The notes: generated from the sequence alone by a model not told the origin. Shown: positions 16,894 through 26,454, counted from the stretch's first letter. The stretch: DNA of 64,000 bases from Rheinheimera riviphila (GCF_004005945.1 NZ_SACS01000015.1:62001-126000), one strand, 5' to 3'. Numbers and translations are program-made.

Positions 16894-17709
16894 ATGCTCA
16901 CTCAATTCTTCCACGTTAGTCTATTGCTGCTGGCAAGCCACGCCAGTTTTACTGCCACTGCCGATATCAACCAAGCTTTGCTACATGAAGTTCGAACGGC
17001 AGAGAATAAAGTACGAGATGATGCACGCAAACCTTTACAAACACTCAGTTTTTTTGAAGTGACGCCGCAAAGTACCGTGGTTGAAGTGTGGCCGGGCTCG
17101 GGTTGGTATACCGAAATTTTGGCTCCGTTATTGGCGGACAAAGGCAAACTGTACGCCGCACATTTCTCCGATAAATTCACCTTGCTGCCGGCCGACTATA
17201 TGCAAAAAGGCCGCACTGACTACCAGACAAAACTGGCGTCGCACCCGATCTACAAAAATGTCACTGTGACTGAATTTGCGCCGCTGGCAGGTTTCGCAAT
17301 CGCGCCAGCGGGCAGTGCTGATGTGGTGTTATCGATCCGCAACCAGTTATATATGTTTGATGGCGAAACTTCCTTAAAACACGCCTTGGCCAACTTTTAT
17401 CAGGCACTGAAACCGGGTGGTGTATTAGGCGTCGTCGCCCCGCGCTTGCCTGATCACATGCTGGCAAGTGATTGGAAAAAAACCGGTTACGTGCCACAAC
17501 AGTTATGGTTAAAACTGGCGAAAGACGCGGGTTTTACATTTGAAGCCAGCAATGATCTGCTAATCAATCCAAAAGATACGGCCGATCATCCATCAGGGAT
17601 TTGGTCGTTACCGCCGACTTTAGCCGGTGATGAAAAAGATAAAGCCAAGTACCGGGCCATGGGTGAAGCCACCCAAATGATGTTGAAATTCCGAAAACCG
17701 CGCATGTAG
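16894..17709 (+). CDS. Exported class I SAM-dependent methyltransferase-like protein (COG4798 type)
   Basis: 271 aa. An N-terminal signal peptide (MLTQFFHVSLLLLASHASF) precedes a Rossmann methyltransferase domain. Motif I is VVEVWPGSGWYTEIL and a later motif is ALKPGGVLGVVAPRLP. Predicted methyltransferases of this type carry signal peptides although SAM is not expected in the periplasm, so the biochemical role is unclear. The ATG follows AAAGGATC with good spacing (a stop-free extension on another frame upstream is not used). It is divergent from the DSD1-led operon and stands alone. Confidence 0.82.
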   Translation: MLTQFFHVSLLLLASHASFTATADINQALLHEVRTAENKVRDDARKPLQTLSFFEVTPQSTVVEVWPGSGWYTEILAPLLADKGKLYAAHFSDKFTLLPADYMQKGRTDYQTKLASHPIYKNVTVTEFAPLAGFAIAPAGSADVVLSIRNQLYMFDGETSLKHALANFYQALKPGGVLGVVAPRLPDHMLASDWKKTGYVPQQLWLKLAKDAGFTFEASNDLLINPKDTADHPSGIWSLPPTLAGDEKDKAKYRAMGEATQMMLKFRKPRM

Positions 17710-17838
17710 CGGTCTATTTCGCCCCTTCAGTAAAAAGCCCGCAAAAAGCATAGGAGTGGCAGTGGCACCATGGCCCAGTTTGAACTGATCCATGCCTTAA
17801 GAAGTGGCTGATACTGCCCTGCTGTACCAGAGCCCGAA

Positions 17839-18594
17839 TTAACTGTTTAATTTGTTGAACCAAGGCAGCAATCGTACGGATTCGTTCCGTACTATGGCAT
17901 AACATTCACAACTTAAATGCTCCAGCTCAGTACGGTCGTGCACCTGAATATGGCCGCGGCGGTATTCCAGCACACCCATCCGCTGTAAACGGCCCGCAGC
18001 TGCGGTCACACCTTCCCGACGCACGCCCAGCATATTGGCAATCAGTTCATGCGTCATCACCAACTCATTGCCGTCTACCCGGTCCAGGGATACTAACAAC
18101 AACCGACAAAGTTGTTGATCTATGGTGTGATAGCGATTGCACACCGCAGTTTGTGACATTTGGGTGATTAAGGTTTGGGTGTACCGCAGCACGGTTTGCA
18201 GTAAAGCGCCGTGACGATTAAATTCATCTTTTAACCGCTGCCCCAACAAACGATAGGCGTGACCAGAACTTTGCACTAAGGCTCGATTGGTGGTGCTGCC
18301 GCCGCCCATAATCAGTGGCACGCCAACCAATCCTTCGCTCCCGACCACCGAGATTTCAGTGCAAGCGCCATTTTCCATCACTTGCAATAATGACACGATA
18401 GCGTCGGTTGGAAAGTAGACATAACGTTGGGTATCACCGGATTCATACAAGACTTTGCCAAGCGGTAATTCAATTAAATCCATATGGGGACACAATCGTT
18501 CCTGCACATCAGTCGGCAAGATAGCTAGCATTTGATTTTGCTGTAGGGTCGTTGAGTGAGGCATCTTAAACTCCATATCGACGTTTGCGCTCAA
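17839..18594 (-). CDS. Crp/Fnr-family transcriptional regulator
   Basis: 251 aa (or about 241 from MPHSTTL at 18564). Cyclic-nucleotide-binding fold (VLYESGDTQRYVYFPTDAIVSLL, EGLVGVPLIMGGG) with a C-terminal winged helix (HELIANMLGVRREGVTAAAGRLQRMGVLEYRRGHIQV). It lacks the Fnr N-terminal Cys cluster, so it is not an oxygen-sensing Fnr. The subgroup with C-terminal ...HDRTELEHLSCECY is common in environmental proteobacteria and its ligand is unknown. Monocistronic. An inverted repeat about 75-110 bp upstream may be autoregulatory. Confidence 0.9.
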   Translation of the reverse strand: MSANVDMEFKMPHSTTLQQNQMLAILPTDVQERLCPHMDLIELPLGKVLYESGDTQRYVYFPTDAIVSLLQVMENGACTEISVVGSEGLVGVPLIMGGGSTTNRALVQSSGHAYRLLGQRLKDEFNRHGALLQTVLRYTQTLITQMSQTAVCNRYHTIDQQLCRLLLVSLDRVDGNELVMTHELIANMLGVRREGVTAAAGRLQRMGVLEYRRGHIQVHDRTELEHLSCECYAIVRNESVRLLPWFNKLNS

Positions 18595-18975
18595 TACCGA
18601 TCAGCTGCAGGATCAATGATTCCTGCTTTGAAGTACGGGGGCATCGAACACAGGATTAAGTTCAAATGACATTCATCTGTGGATTACAGATGTAAGTCTT
18701 TGTCATTCCTGAGTTTTATTCGTCACCTGTAGCCAGTGTCCTAAGGTTTAAGCTACAGACCAGAACAAAGCGGATGCTTTGCCATGGAATTTATGTTCAG
18801 TAGCTATAGGCCCCTGCCGATTAACAACCACTGAACAGCTGTTCTCGTTTTATGGACGAGGGCATTCGAAATAGTTGGTTATTGCTGCGTGAAAATTGTA
18901 GGGAAAACAACGGGATGTGTTGAGGTATTAGGGGCAGCCAATGTCCGCAGCCCCCAAACTTATATGACGATTAAA
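18595..18975. other. Intergenic region upstream of the Crp-family gene
   Basis: 381 bp without a convincing gene. It contains a nested inverted repeat (ATGACA 18666-18671 / TGTCAT 18701-18706 around CATCTGT 18674-18680 / ACAGATG 18686-18692) in the probable promoter of the Crp-family gene. An imperfect GC stem (18931-18938 with 18947-18954, one mismatch) lies just after the phytase stop and might end that transcript, though it has no good T run. Confidence 0.5.
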
Positions 18976-20961
18976 CTACTTTGTGTTGCTTGGTAATAAA
19001 TCCAGCACTACCTGCCAGGGCACATATTTCAGATTCTGACCTTGCTCCGGCATCCGGTTTCGACCGTCCTGCACGATCAGCGCCCCATGTTCAAAACCCG
19101 GGCCTAAGGTTCGCACCGTTAAATCCAGACCATCGGTTTCGGAGCTGCCGTCAATACCAAGCTGTGGATTGGTGGTGACGCGAAACTTCAGTAGTTGCCG
19201 GTACGGCGCCACGCCCTGATAGAGCACGTAACTGTCGTCACCCTGACTGGACGCCAGTAAATACGGCGTTTTTCCTGGCGCAAAAGCTAAACCTTCCACG
19301 TCATCGACTAGCTCCACGCCATCAACCAGAATAATTTGCTCGCCGATCACAGCCGCATCGGTGGCAGCGTCAAAGCGCCAGATACCGGTATCTTCTTCTC
19401 CGACATAAAGCTGTTGGCGCTGGTCATCGGCGACACAACCTTCCGGCTGACCTTTGACTTGCAGGCTGCGCACTTTTTTCCCGCTCCAGCTTTGGCCGTC
19501 GCTGTGCAGCTGATATTGCTCCACCAGCCCGGATTTATCGTTCACAAATACATAAATTTGCGCTGCGGTTGGCTGAAACATGCATAGCCCATAAATCTCC
19601 TGCATCGCTGTCGGAATTTGCCCGGCGACTTTAACGCTGCCGTCATCCGCAATCGCAAACAGCTGCAAGCTATTGTTATTGCGAAGGCTTGCCACAGCGA
19701 CATCGTGTGGTTTGCCTTGAAAGTGCAAGCCATAGCGCAAGTCGACATTATTCAACCGCCCAACCGCCAGCTGTTGCAGCCGTTTGCCGGCCATGTCATA
19801 TACTTCCAGGCCATTTCTTTTGTCGGTGGCGAGGATACGGCTAAGTTGCGGTTGGGTGGGATGGTGCCAAATCGCCGGGTCGTCAATGACATCGCCGCGC
19901 TGTGAAGCGGCATGACTTTCGGCAGTGGGTTGGACTTGTTTCACAGGCTTGGCTGGTTTGATTGCTGCTGGAATTGCCATCACAGCAGGCAATGTCCACT
20001 GCTGCACTGGCACCGCATCTTCGGTCGTGACAAAAACCTGCGCTGCTGCAACACCAGTCACAACGGACATCGCCGCCACAGCATCGTCACCAAGCGACCA
20101 GCTTTGCACGGATGTATTGGTGGTGGCCTGCTTGCTGTCTGCAACTATCCGCAACAACCGCGCCGGCTGTTCTTCCAGCGCCAATACGCTGCTATCCGGC
20201 AATACCGAAAGTGCAACTATCTCAGATTGAATATCCCCAAACGGCTGTTTAACCTGCACTAATTCGCGGCCTTCATCAGCTTCGGGTTCGGCCTGATAAC
20301 GCCAGATGGCATTGGGTTCACTGACATACAAAGCAGCGGAATTGGCATCTACAGCACAGGCTTTGCTGTCATAAGGCACGGCTAATTCGCGGATCACCAC
20401 AGGTGATGGCCGCCACTTGCCCGCTTGTTGTAATAACAGCTGATCAGCGCCACCACGGCCACCAAGTAAAAACAACGACAATTGCTGATTTACCGCACTT
20501 TGGTAGAAACACAAATCTTCCACCACCCGGCTATTAATCACCTGTTGCAACTGCGGCTGCAGTTGGCCGTTGTGCCAGAGCCACAGATGCAGGCTTTGCG
20601 TATCCGCTTCCATCGCCGCCAGCAGCAAACTGCCATCAGCAAGGAGCTGACTGGTGAGTCGGACAAAGTTACCGGAAGCGCTCGCCAGTGGTTGTTGATT
20701 GGTTGCGCCAGCAGCTGCCAGCACTTTCAGACCTTGCTGATCCAACACAAATTGCAAGCTTTGTCCGGCCACTTCAGCCGACAAATAATGATGGGCAGAA
20801 GTTCGCAACAAAGTTTGTACCGGTACAATCGCCGCGGTATTTTTAGTTGTTTCTTTCGCGGTATCAGCCTGCACCACAGCGGCGCTGATGGCCGAAGAAT
20901 GCTGCGTACCACAACCCAATAACAGACTGGTGATGGCGGCAGTGAACATGAGTTTTTTCAT
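18976..20961 (-). CDS. Beta-propeller phytase (3-phytase), lipoprotein
   Basis: About 661 aa from the ATG at 20961; the frame extends to 21015 but the lipoprotein signal MKKLMFTAAITSLLLGC (lipobox LLGC) fixes the start. The C-terminal half is a beta-propeller phytase: DDPAIWHHP, ILATDKRNGLEVYDMAGK, VGRLNNVDLRYG, GLCMF, PEGCVADDQ, LYVGEEDTGIWR and DVEGLAFAP are the family's Ca2+- and phosphate-binding blocks. The N-terminal half is a degenerate second propeller-like domain, as in dual-domain phytases. It releases phosphate from phytate, probably anchored at the outer membrane or in the periplasm. Third gene of the TonB receptor-phosphatase-phytase operon. Confidence 0.93.
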   Translation of the reverse strand: MKKLMFTAAITSLLLGCGTQHSSAISAAVVQADTAKETTKNTAAIVPVQTLLRTSAHHYLSAEVAGQSLQFVLDQQGLKVLAAAGATNQQPLASASGNFVRLTSQLLADGSLLLAAMEADTQSLHLWLWHNGQLQPQLQQVINSRVVEDLCFYQSAVNQQLSLFLLGGRGGADQLLLQQAGKWRPSPVVIRELAVPYDSKACAVDANSAALYVSEPNAIWRYQAEPEADEGRELVQVKQPFGDIQSEIVALSVLPDSSVLALEEQPARLLRIVADSKQATTNTSVQSWSLGDDAVAAMSVVTGVAAAQVFVTTEDAVPVQQWTLPAVMAIPAAIKPAKPVKQVQPTAESHAASQRGDVIDDPAIWHHPTQPQLSRILATDKRNGLEVYDMAGKRLQQLAVGRLNNVDLRYGLHFQGKPHDVAVASLRNNNSLQLFAIADDGSVKVAGQIPTAMQEIYGLCMFQPTAAQIYVFVNDKSGLVEQYQLHSDGQSWSGKKVRSLQVKGQPEGCVADDQRQQLYVGEEDTGIWRFDAATDAAVIGEQIILVDGVELVDDVEGLAFAPGKTPYLLASSQGDDSYVLYQGVAPYRQLLKFRVTTNPQLGIDGSSETDGLDLTVRTLGPGFEHGALIVQDGRNRMPEQGQNLKYVPWQVVLDLLPSNTK

Positions 20962-21014
20962 TTCTTTTATTCCAAATTCGTAATGAACGGGCTGATTTTC
21001 AGCCGCTAACCACA

Positions 21015-22496
21015 TCAGCGGTTGGCCTTTGACGCCAAACCAAAATCATCGCCTTCCCAACATTTTTTATTGGCAAGCGTCGTCCTGTCCGGATTACCAC
21101 AACGTCGCTGCGGTAACAGTTTGCTTGGCGCAGTTTCCAGCAGGCGTTTGCTGCCATCGGGCTGGCGCTGCAGTTCAAAACTGTCATACAGTTTGCCGCT
21201 GACGGTCAGCGACTGATATCGCAGCACATCGTGGTCAAAATCCAGCAACTGAAACAACTGCGTATCTTCTGCCACTTTTTGCATGGCACGACGCGCCGGA
21301 TCGGCCACCAGATACATTTTTGGCCCCGCCACCGACACCAAATAAACAGTGCCGGCATGCGCCTGACTGACGCCGCTGGCAAAATTCCGGCCATATACAT
21401 GGTCGTGCCCTTGCAGCGCTAAATCGACACCGTATTTTTCGAATAACGGCTGCCAATATTGCCGTAGTCGCGGATTATCGCGGCCTTGCGACACCGAAAA
21501 CATCGGATGGTGGTAACTGACCACAGTCCAGCGCTGCGGATTTTTCGAAAGCACTTGCTCCAGCCACTCTGCCTGCAGTTTCGCCATCGCTTCGTTTTCC
21601 AAAGCTTCGGTCGAGTTGAGCGCAATAAAACGCACGCCTTGGTAATCGGTAAAGTACACGGTGTCACGTAGCGGCTGCGGGCCATTTTGCACCACCCCAA
21701 ACTGGGCGCTAAACTGCGGCGAGAGCACCCGGCGTTCCTGCGGCGTGTCTTCATTGAGCTTCAGATATTCATGGTTACCGGCCACAATCAACTGATTCAC
21801 CATCCCTGCTTGCCAGCCCGCCGCATCAAACCATTCGCCCCACTCGTTATCGAGCACACCGTAACGCGAGTTGACCAAATCACCGGCATGGATCATCAGT
21901 TGCGCATCAGGTGCTTTGAGCAAAGCAGCGCGGGCCACACGGGAAAAATGTGACTTCAACGAGTTTTGCGCATCACCAAAATAAATGGCGCGAAAAGGTG
22001 CGAATTCCGCCTTGGCGGTGCGAAACTGCAGCCATTCACTCCAGGTGCCGAGCCCCTGCACCCGATAGGCATAAAGCGTATCTGGCTGCAGATCAGGAAA
22101 AGTCAGCTGATGGTGCGCGCTTGGACCATTGTCAGTCTGAATTTGCCGGCTCTGGGCGCTAACGCGTTTTGCCGCAAGATGCAAAGCCGGGCCATCAGCG
22201 GCTGGCGCAATTTCGGCGACCAGCGGCGACGGCGACAGCCGAGTCCGCCAGTTCACGGTTTGCGATAACGCCGGTGTTGCGGTGGGGATCAGAATAATCC
22301 GATCCGGAAATACCGTTGCTTGATAGCGGCTAACACCTGCCGGCACCAGCGTATTGCCCTGCGGATCAGCTTCCTTTGCCGCCATTGCTGCGCCGCGTTC
22401 TACACTCTCTACACTCGCTGCACTCGCCAGACCTACCAGACTCACCAAACTCAGCAGCAATATCGGTGTTTTCAAGCCCATAAATGTTCGCATCAC
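21015..22496 (-). CDS. Purple acid phosphatase-like metallophosphoesterase, exported
   Basis: 493 aa with signal peptide (TPILLLSLVSLVGLASA). An N-terminal fibronectin-III-like purple acid phosphatase domain (TLYAYRVQGLGTWSEWLQFRTA) precedes the calcineurin-like catalytic domain with the metal-binding series YFGDAQ, HAGDLVNSRYG, VAGNHEY, SYHHPMFS and GHDHVYGR. It should hydrolyse phosphomonoesters outside the cytoplasm. It lies 6 bp after the TonB receptor and about 53 bp before the phytase start, in one minus-strand operon. Together the two enzymes could strip phosphates from phytate and its partial products. Confidence 0.9.
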   Translation of the reverse strand: MMRTFMGLKTPILLLSLVSLVGLASAASVESVERGAAMAAKEADPQGNTLVPAGVSRYQATVFPDRIILIPTATPALSQTVNWRTRLSPSPLVAEIAPAADGPALHLAAKRVSAQSRQIQTDNGPSAHHQLTFPDLQPDTLYAYRVQGLGTWSEWLQFRTAKAEFAPFRAIYFGDAQNSLKSHFSRVARAALLKAPDAQLMIHAGDLVNSRYGVLDNEWGEWFDAAGWQAGMVNQLIVAGNHEYLKLNEDTPQERRVLSPQFSAQFGVVQNGPQPLRDTVYFTDYQGVRFIALNSTEALENEAMAKLQAEWLEQVLSKNPQRWTVVSYHHPMFSVSQGRDNPRLRQYWQPLFEKYGVDLALQGHDHVYGRNFASGVSQAHAGTVYLVSVAGPKMYLVADPARRAMQKVAEDTQLFQLLDFDHDVLRYQSLTVSGKLYDSFELQRQPDGSKRLLETAPSKLLPQRRCGNPDRTTLANKKCWEGDDFGLASKANR

Positions 22497-22502
22497 CGCC
22501 CC

Positions 22503-25295
22503 TTACCAGTTGGTGATCTGCAGGCCCAGCACAAAGGTGCGGCCGTAGGTTTCATACTGGAAGTTATAAGCCTGACGGCCAGTGTAGGCGTAGTATGGCT
22601 CGTCGTTCAGATTGACCACATTAAAGTACAGCTGGATGCCACTGTTAATTTTGTATTTGCTGCTGAAATCAAGCTGCAAGTGATCATCAGCGTAAACGTC
22701 ATAAGCGCTGTCGGTGAGATCGCCGACTTCCGCCAGATAAGCTGATTTATAGTTAGCCGCAAGGCGTAAGCTCAGTAAATCACTTTCATAACCCAGCGCC
22801 AGGTTGGCTGTTCGGTCTGACTGACTCGGCAAACTGGTGTTACGTTGTTGCCAGTCACCGTCATCCAACCAATCCAGCTCAGCATCTGAACCGGTGATGG
22901 TCAGGTTGGCGGAAATTAACAGCTGATCCAGCCAGTTACCATAACCCGCCACCTGATGCACAGCATTGAGTTCCAGACCATATAAGCTGGCATCTGCGCC
23001 ATTGATAAAGGTCTCAGCTTTGGCGAATTCTTCATAGCCCGGCTGACCGGCAAGGTCGGCTTCGTAGATAAAATTGCTGATTTGTTTGTAAAACAACATG
23101 CCGGACAACACGCCGAGCTCATCCGCATAATGCTCAAACCCTAAGTCATAGTTGGTAGAGCGCAGCGCTTTTAATGCCGGATTACCAAAACTGGCTTCTA
23201 AATCGCCATCATCTTCTTCCAGCAAATAAGCCGGTGCCAGTTGCTGAAAGTTCGGCCGAACCAAACCGGTACTCACGGCAGCCCGCACAATGCTTTGCTC
23301 GGATAGGTTGTAACGGCCAATCAGCGCCGGCAGCCAATAACCTTCACTGGTTTTCAGCTGGTTCTGACTAAAAACTTCAGTGGTAGCATCGTAGCGCACA
23401 CCACGAGCATCGCGTTGTTCGTGCTCGTAACGCACACCGCCGATCAACTGCCACTGCTCGCGTTCCCACTGCGCCATCAGATAAGCGGCGGATAAATCTT
23501 CATCCACCTGATAGTTATTAATTTGCGACTCAACCTCGTCGACAAAATCGTTGCGATCCAAGGAATTGACCAGCGCATAAATTTTCGCTGGATCAATCGC
23601 CTGTCCCATTGGCCCCAAACCGTAGTCGACAGTGCCAGTAGCGTAATCGCTCAGCCCAAGCTTGCTGACGCCTTCTTCATCCAAGTCGCCAAAAGCCCAG
23701 ACTTGTTCGTCGGCGGTTTTTTCGCGCTGACTGAGTTTAAAACCGGTTTTTAACTGCAAAGCACCGTTCGGCTGAATAATTTCGCGGCTTAAATCAAACT
23801 TCGCATTACGTTCGGTTTCTTTAGTGAAAGTGTCGCCCATTTCCACTTCATCCAGCTCATAGCCTTCGGCCAGATAAGCGTCCGTTGGCGTCGTTAACTT
23901 AATTTGTTGTTGGCCAGTAAAGCCCACGCCTTCATCAAAATCCTGCTCAAAATTGGCGGCGGCAATATTAAAAGGCGTATCTTCATCGGCTTTGCTGGTA
24001 CCTGCTTCTAATAGCCATTCCCAGTTGCCAACCAGCTGTTTGGTGCCGAGCACCAGTGCGCTGATACTTTGCGCTTCATCCCGTTGTTTTAAGGAACGGA
24101 TCAGCGTTGCTTCACCGGTTTGACCGGCCTGCAGCGGATCGGCGAGTTCCACAATCAAGCCTTGGCGCTGTTCGGCATCGGTAAAACGGCTGTATAAACT
24201 GCGCAGGTAATATTCGCTATTGTTGCCCGGGCGATAATCCAGATTCAGCGCCAGACCTATCCGTTCACGGCTGATTTGATAATCGCGCAGTTCAAATTCT
24301 TCCAGACCTTCGTCAAAATCCCAGCTACCGCCGGTTTCAACGTTGTCAGAGCCAAATTTACGTTTGGCGTAACTGCCGGCCAGCGCAATGCCGAACGCAT
24401 CGGTTTCACCACCAGCGTCCAGAATAGTGCTGTACACACCGGAAACTTTGGGGCTATGGGCGCTGACCAGCTCGTTATAGCCGTTTTCAGCGGTCAGCGA
24501 ATAAAAGTCGCTGCTGCGATCAAAGGCCGACAAACTTTTAATTTCCACGGTGCCGCCAAGCGATCCAGCCGGCATATCCGGCGACAGCGTTTTATTCACT
24601 TCCACCGATTCCAGTAAATCGGATGGGATCACATCCAGCGCCACGGCGCGACGCCCGGCTTCCGGTGCCGCCAGCTGGGTGCCATTGTACGTCACGGCGT
24701 TGTAATCCGGTGCCAGGCCACGCACCCGCACAAAACGGCCTTCGCCCTGATCCCGCTCTACCGATAAACCGGCGAGGCGTTGCAAAGCTTCGCTAACGTT
24801 GCTGTCCGGAAACTGCCCCAGCTCGTCGGTGCTGGCGACAGTGACAATGCCACCGGCGTTGCGTTGCCGGTTCAGCGCTTTACTCATGGCGCCGGACTGG
24901 CCGGTGACTTCGATATGTTCCAGCTGACTGCTGGTTGCTGAGTTTGCAGCTGATTTTGACGAGAGCTTAATATCTGCCAGCAGCAATGGCGCATCGGCAA
25001 CCTGAACTTTCAGCGTGCTAATAGCTGCGCCCAAATAATCGACCCGCAGGGTGTAATTTCCGCTTGGTAATTTAGGGAACAGAAACCGGCCATCAGCCGC
25101 GGTGGTGCGCTTGAGCTGCAGTTCCACAATACTGACTTCAGCGCCCGCCAGCAGTTGTTGGCGGTTATCAACTACCCGACCGCTGACCGGTGCATCCGCC
25201 AGTGCCGGGGTGGCCAGACCTAATGCCAATGTACAGGCGATGCTGGTTGCTGCCAGTTTAAATTTGGATTTATTCAAAGAGTTGGAATATTTCAT
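22503..25295 (-). CDS. TonB-dependent outer-membrane receptor with carboxypeptidase-like N-terminal domain
   Basis: 930 aa. Signal peptide (SIACTLALGLATPALA), then a carboxypeptidase regulatory-like beta-sandwich (SGRVVDNRQQLLAGAEVSI), a plug domain (GIVTVASTDELGQFPDSNVSEALQRLAGLSVERDQGEGRFV, quoted in parts by position 140-185) and a 22-strand barrel ending in a C-terminal aromatic/hydrophobic strand (FVLGLQITNW). This subgroup usually imports sugars or organic polymers. The start has AGGAT 5 nt upstream. First gene of the operon with acid phosphatase and phytase, so a phosphorylated organic substrate such as phytate is the likely cargo. A Pho-box-like element and three 14-bp tandem repeats lie upstream. 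Confidence 0.93.
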   Translation of the reverse strand: MKYSNSLNKSKFKLAATSIACTLALGLATPALADAPVSGRVVDNRQQLLAGAEVSIVELQLKRTTAADGRFLFPKLPSGNYTLRVDYLGAAISTLKVQVADAPLLLADIKLSSKSAANSATSSQLEHIEVTGQSGAMSKALNRQRNAGGIVTVASTDELGQFPDSNVSEALQRLAGLSVERDQGEGRFVRVRGLAPDYNAVTYNGTQLAAPEAGRRAVALDVIPSDLLESVEVNKTLSPDMPAGSLGGTVEIKSLSAFDRSSDFYSLTAENGYNELVSAHSPKVSGVYSTILDAGGETDAFGIALAGSYAKRKFGSDNVETGGSWDFDEGLEEFELRDYQISRERIGLALNLDYRPGNNSEYYLRSLYSRFTDAEQRQGLIVELADPLQAGQTGEATLIRSLKQRDEAQSISALVLGTKQLVGNWEWLLEAGTSKADEDTPFNIAAANFEQDFDEGVGFTGQQQIKLTTPTDAYLAEGYELDEVEMGDTFTKETERNAKFDLSREIIQPNGALQLKTGFKLSQREKTADEQVWAFGDLDEEGVSKLGLSDYATGTVDYGLGPMGQAIDPAKIYALVNSLDRNDFVDEVESQINNYQVDEDLSAAYLMAQWEREQWQLIGGVRYEHEQRDARGVRYDATTEVFSQNQLKTSEGYWLPALIGRYNLSEQSIVRAAVSTGLVRPNFQQLAPAYLLEEDDGDLEASFGNPALKALRSTNYDLGFEHYADELGVLSGMLFYKQISNFIYEADLAGQPGYEEFAKAETFINGADASLYGLELNAVHQVAGYGNWLDQLLISANLTITGSDAELDWLDDGDWQQRNTSLPSQSDRTANLALGYESDLLSLRLAANYKSAYLAEVGDLTDSAYDVYADDHLQLDFSSKYKINSGIQLYFNVVNLNDEPYYAYTGRQAYNFQYETYGRTFVLGLQITNW

Positions 25296-25312
25296 AACAT
25301 CCTGCCGGAATC

Positions 25313-25354
25313 ATTAAGTGACTGTTATTAAGTGACTGTTTTTAAGTGACTGCG
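25313..25354 (-). repeat. Three tandem 14-bp repeats upstream of the TonB receptor
   Basis: ATTAAGTGACTGTT at 25313-25326 and 25327-25340 (identical) and TTTAAGTGACTGCG at 25341-25354. They begin 18 bp before the receptor start codon, in its leader or promoter. On the coding strand each unit contains CAGTCAC, spaced 14 bp apart, which could be regulator half-sites. Confidence 0.75.
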
Positions 25355-25358
25355 GCTA

Positions 25359-25376
25359 TTGTCAAAAATCTGTATG
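25359..25376 (+). promoter_or_regulatory. Pho-box-like sequence
   Basis: TTGTCAAAAATCTGTATG resembles the PhoB box consensus (two CTGTCAT-type heptamers with a 4-bp A/T spacer), with the second half-site weaker. It lies in the divergent region between the TonB receptor/phosphatase/phytase operon and the GGDEF gene. Phosphate control of the operon is plausible but the match is imperfect and the orientation is opposite to the operon. Confidence 0.35.
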
Positions 25377-25539
25377 ACAAAACAGCCGTCACTAATAAAG
25401 CAATATGCGCCCGATTGACCCGGGTCTTTGCAGCGCAGCCGCTGGTGTTTTGGTCATAATTTGGTCATGCAACAGTCACGCGGACGTCATCCGGATCGCT
25501 GAAGATGAAGTTTTGTTTTGATTTCCAAGGACGAACCGC

Positions 25540-26454
25540 ATGTGGCGTCAACATCTGGATAAACTTTGCGGCAGTCTGCTGCTGTTGCTGCTGGCAATTT
25601 TGTTAGCTTTTCAGATCGGCGACCTGAAAGCCGATGGCCGGGTCGATTGGTGGGATAGCCTGGGCGAAATCACCACTTTGCTGGTTGCTGCCAGCTGGTT
25701 GTGCCTGATTGTCTGCAGCAGACCACGTGGGCCTGTGACCAACTGGTTGTTTGCCGGTAGTTTTTTACTGGTGTTTTCTTATAGCCTGGATCTGCTGGAC
25801 GAAGTGCTGAGCTATCCCGACAGCATCCGGCTGATGAGCTGGCTGGAATCTTTTCCGGCGCCACTGGGCATGGTGCTGCTGACCTTTGGTTTGCTTGGCT
25901 GGCATCGCGAGCAGTTAGCCATCAACCGGCAGTTGCAGGTGCGGGAGCTGTTTTTACGGGATCACCAACTGCTGGATCCGCTGACCCAACTTTATGGTCC
26001 GTTGTATCTGCAGGCGGTGCTGGATCGCGAATTGGAACTACACCGGCAACAGCAACAACCGTTGTCGTTATTGATGCTCGATATCAGCGGCTTTTCTGAC
26101 TATAACCGCCGATTTGGCATTGCCGCTGGTGATCACTTCCTGACCCAGTTCAGTGAACTCCTCACTCATCAGCTGCGTCAACGCGATTTAATTTGTCGTT
26201 ACGCCGGCGACTGTTTTGTCGCGTTGTTGCCACAAACCGAAGCCGCCACTGCGCAAGTACTGAATCGTCATCTGCAACAACAGCTGCAACAATGGTTGCC
26301 CGAGCACAGCATCGAGCTGACCGGCGTGGTGCTGGAATTCAGCATCAAACATCACCAACTGATCCAAAATGCCGAAGCTGCGCTGCAGCTGGCCAGCAAA
26401 GAATTGGCCAGAGCCAAAGCCACGACTGCAGCTTTGCAGGTTGTGACAGTGTGA
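25540..26454 (+). CDS. Membrane protein with degenerate GGDEF domain
   Basis: 304 aa. Four N-terminal membrane helices (residues about 8-25, 45-60, 68-82, 103-118), a short coiled linker, then a GGDEF-type domain (DPLTQLYGPLYLQAVLDRE ... LLMLDISGFSDYNRRFGIAAGDHFL). The signature loop reads RYAGDCF instead of RxGGDEF, so the first Gly and the catalytic acidic residue are lost and diguanylate cyclase activity is unlikely. It may bind nucleotide or act as a protein-interaction domain. The stop TGA overlaps the GTG start of the following AraC gene, so the two are translationally coupled. Confidence 0.85.
   Translation: MWRQHLDKLCGSLLLLLLAILLAFQIGDLKADGRVDWWDSLGEITTLLVAASWLCLIVCSRPRGPVTNWLFAGSFLLVFSYSLDLLDEVLSYPDSIRLMSWLESFPAPLGMVLLTFGLLGWHREQLAINRQLQVRELFLRDHQLLDPLTQLYGPLYLQAVLDRELELHRQQQQPLSLLMLDISGFSDYNRRFGIAAGDHFLTQFSELLTHQLRQRDLICRYAGDCFVALLPQTEAATAQVLNRHLQQQLQQWLPEHSIELTGVVLEFSIKHHQLIQNAEAALQLASKELARAKATTAALQVVTV

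Noticed and set aside
17710-17838. Possible small gene between the methyltransferase and Crp genes
   Set aside because: No ribosome site, no similarity; overlaps the end of the Crp gene in another frame.
26193-26450. Longer start for the AraC regulator
   Set aside because: It would overlap most of the GGDEF domain; the GTG at 26451 gives a neat stop-start overlap and the conserved N-terminus.
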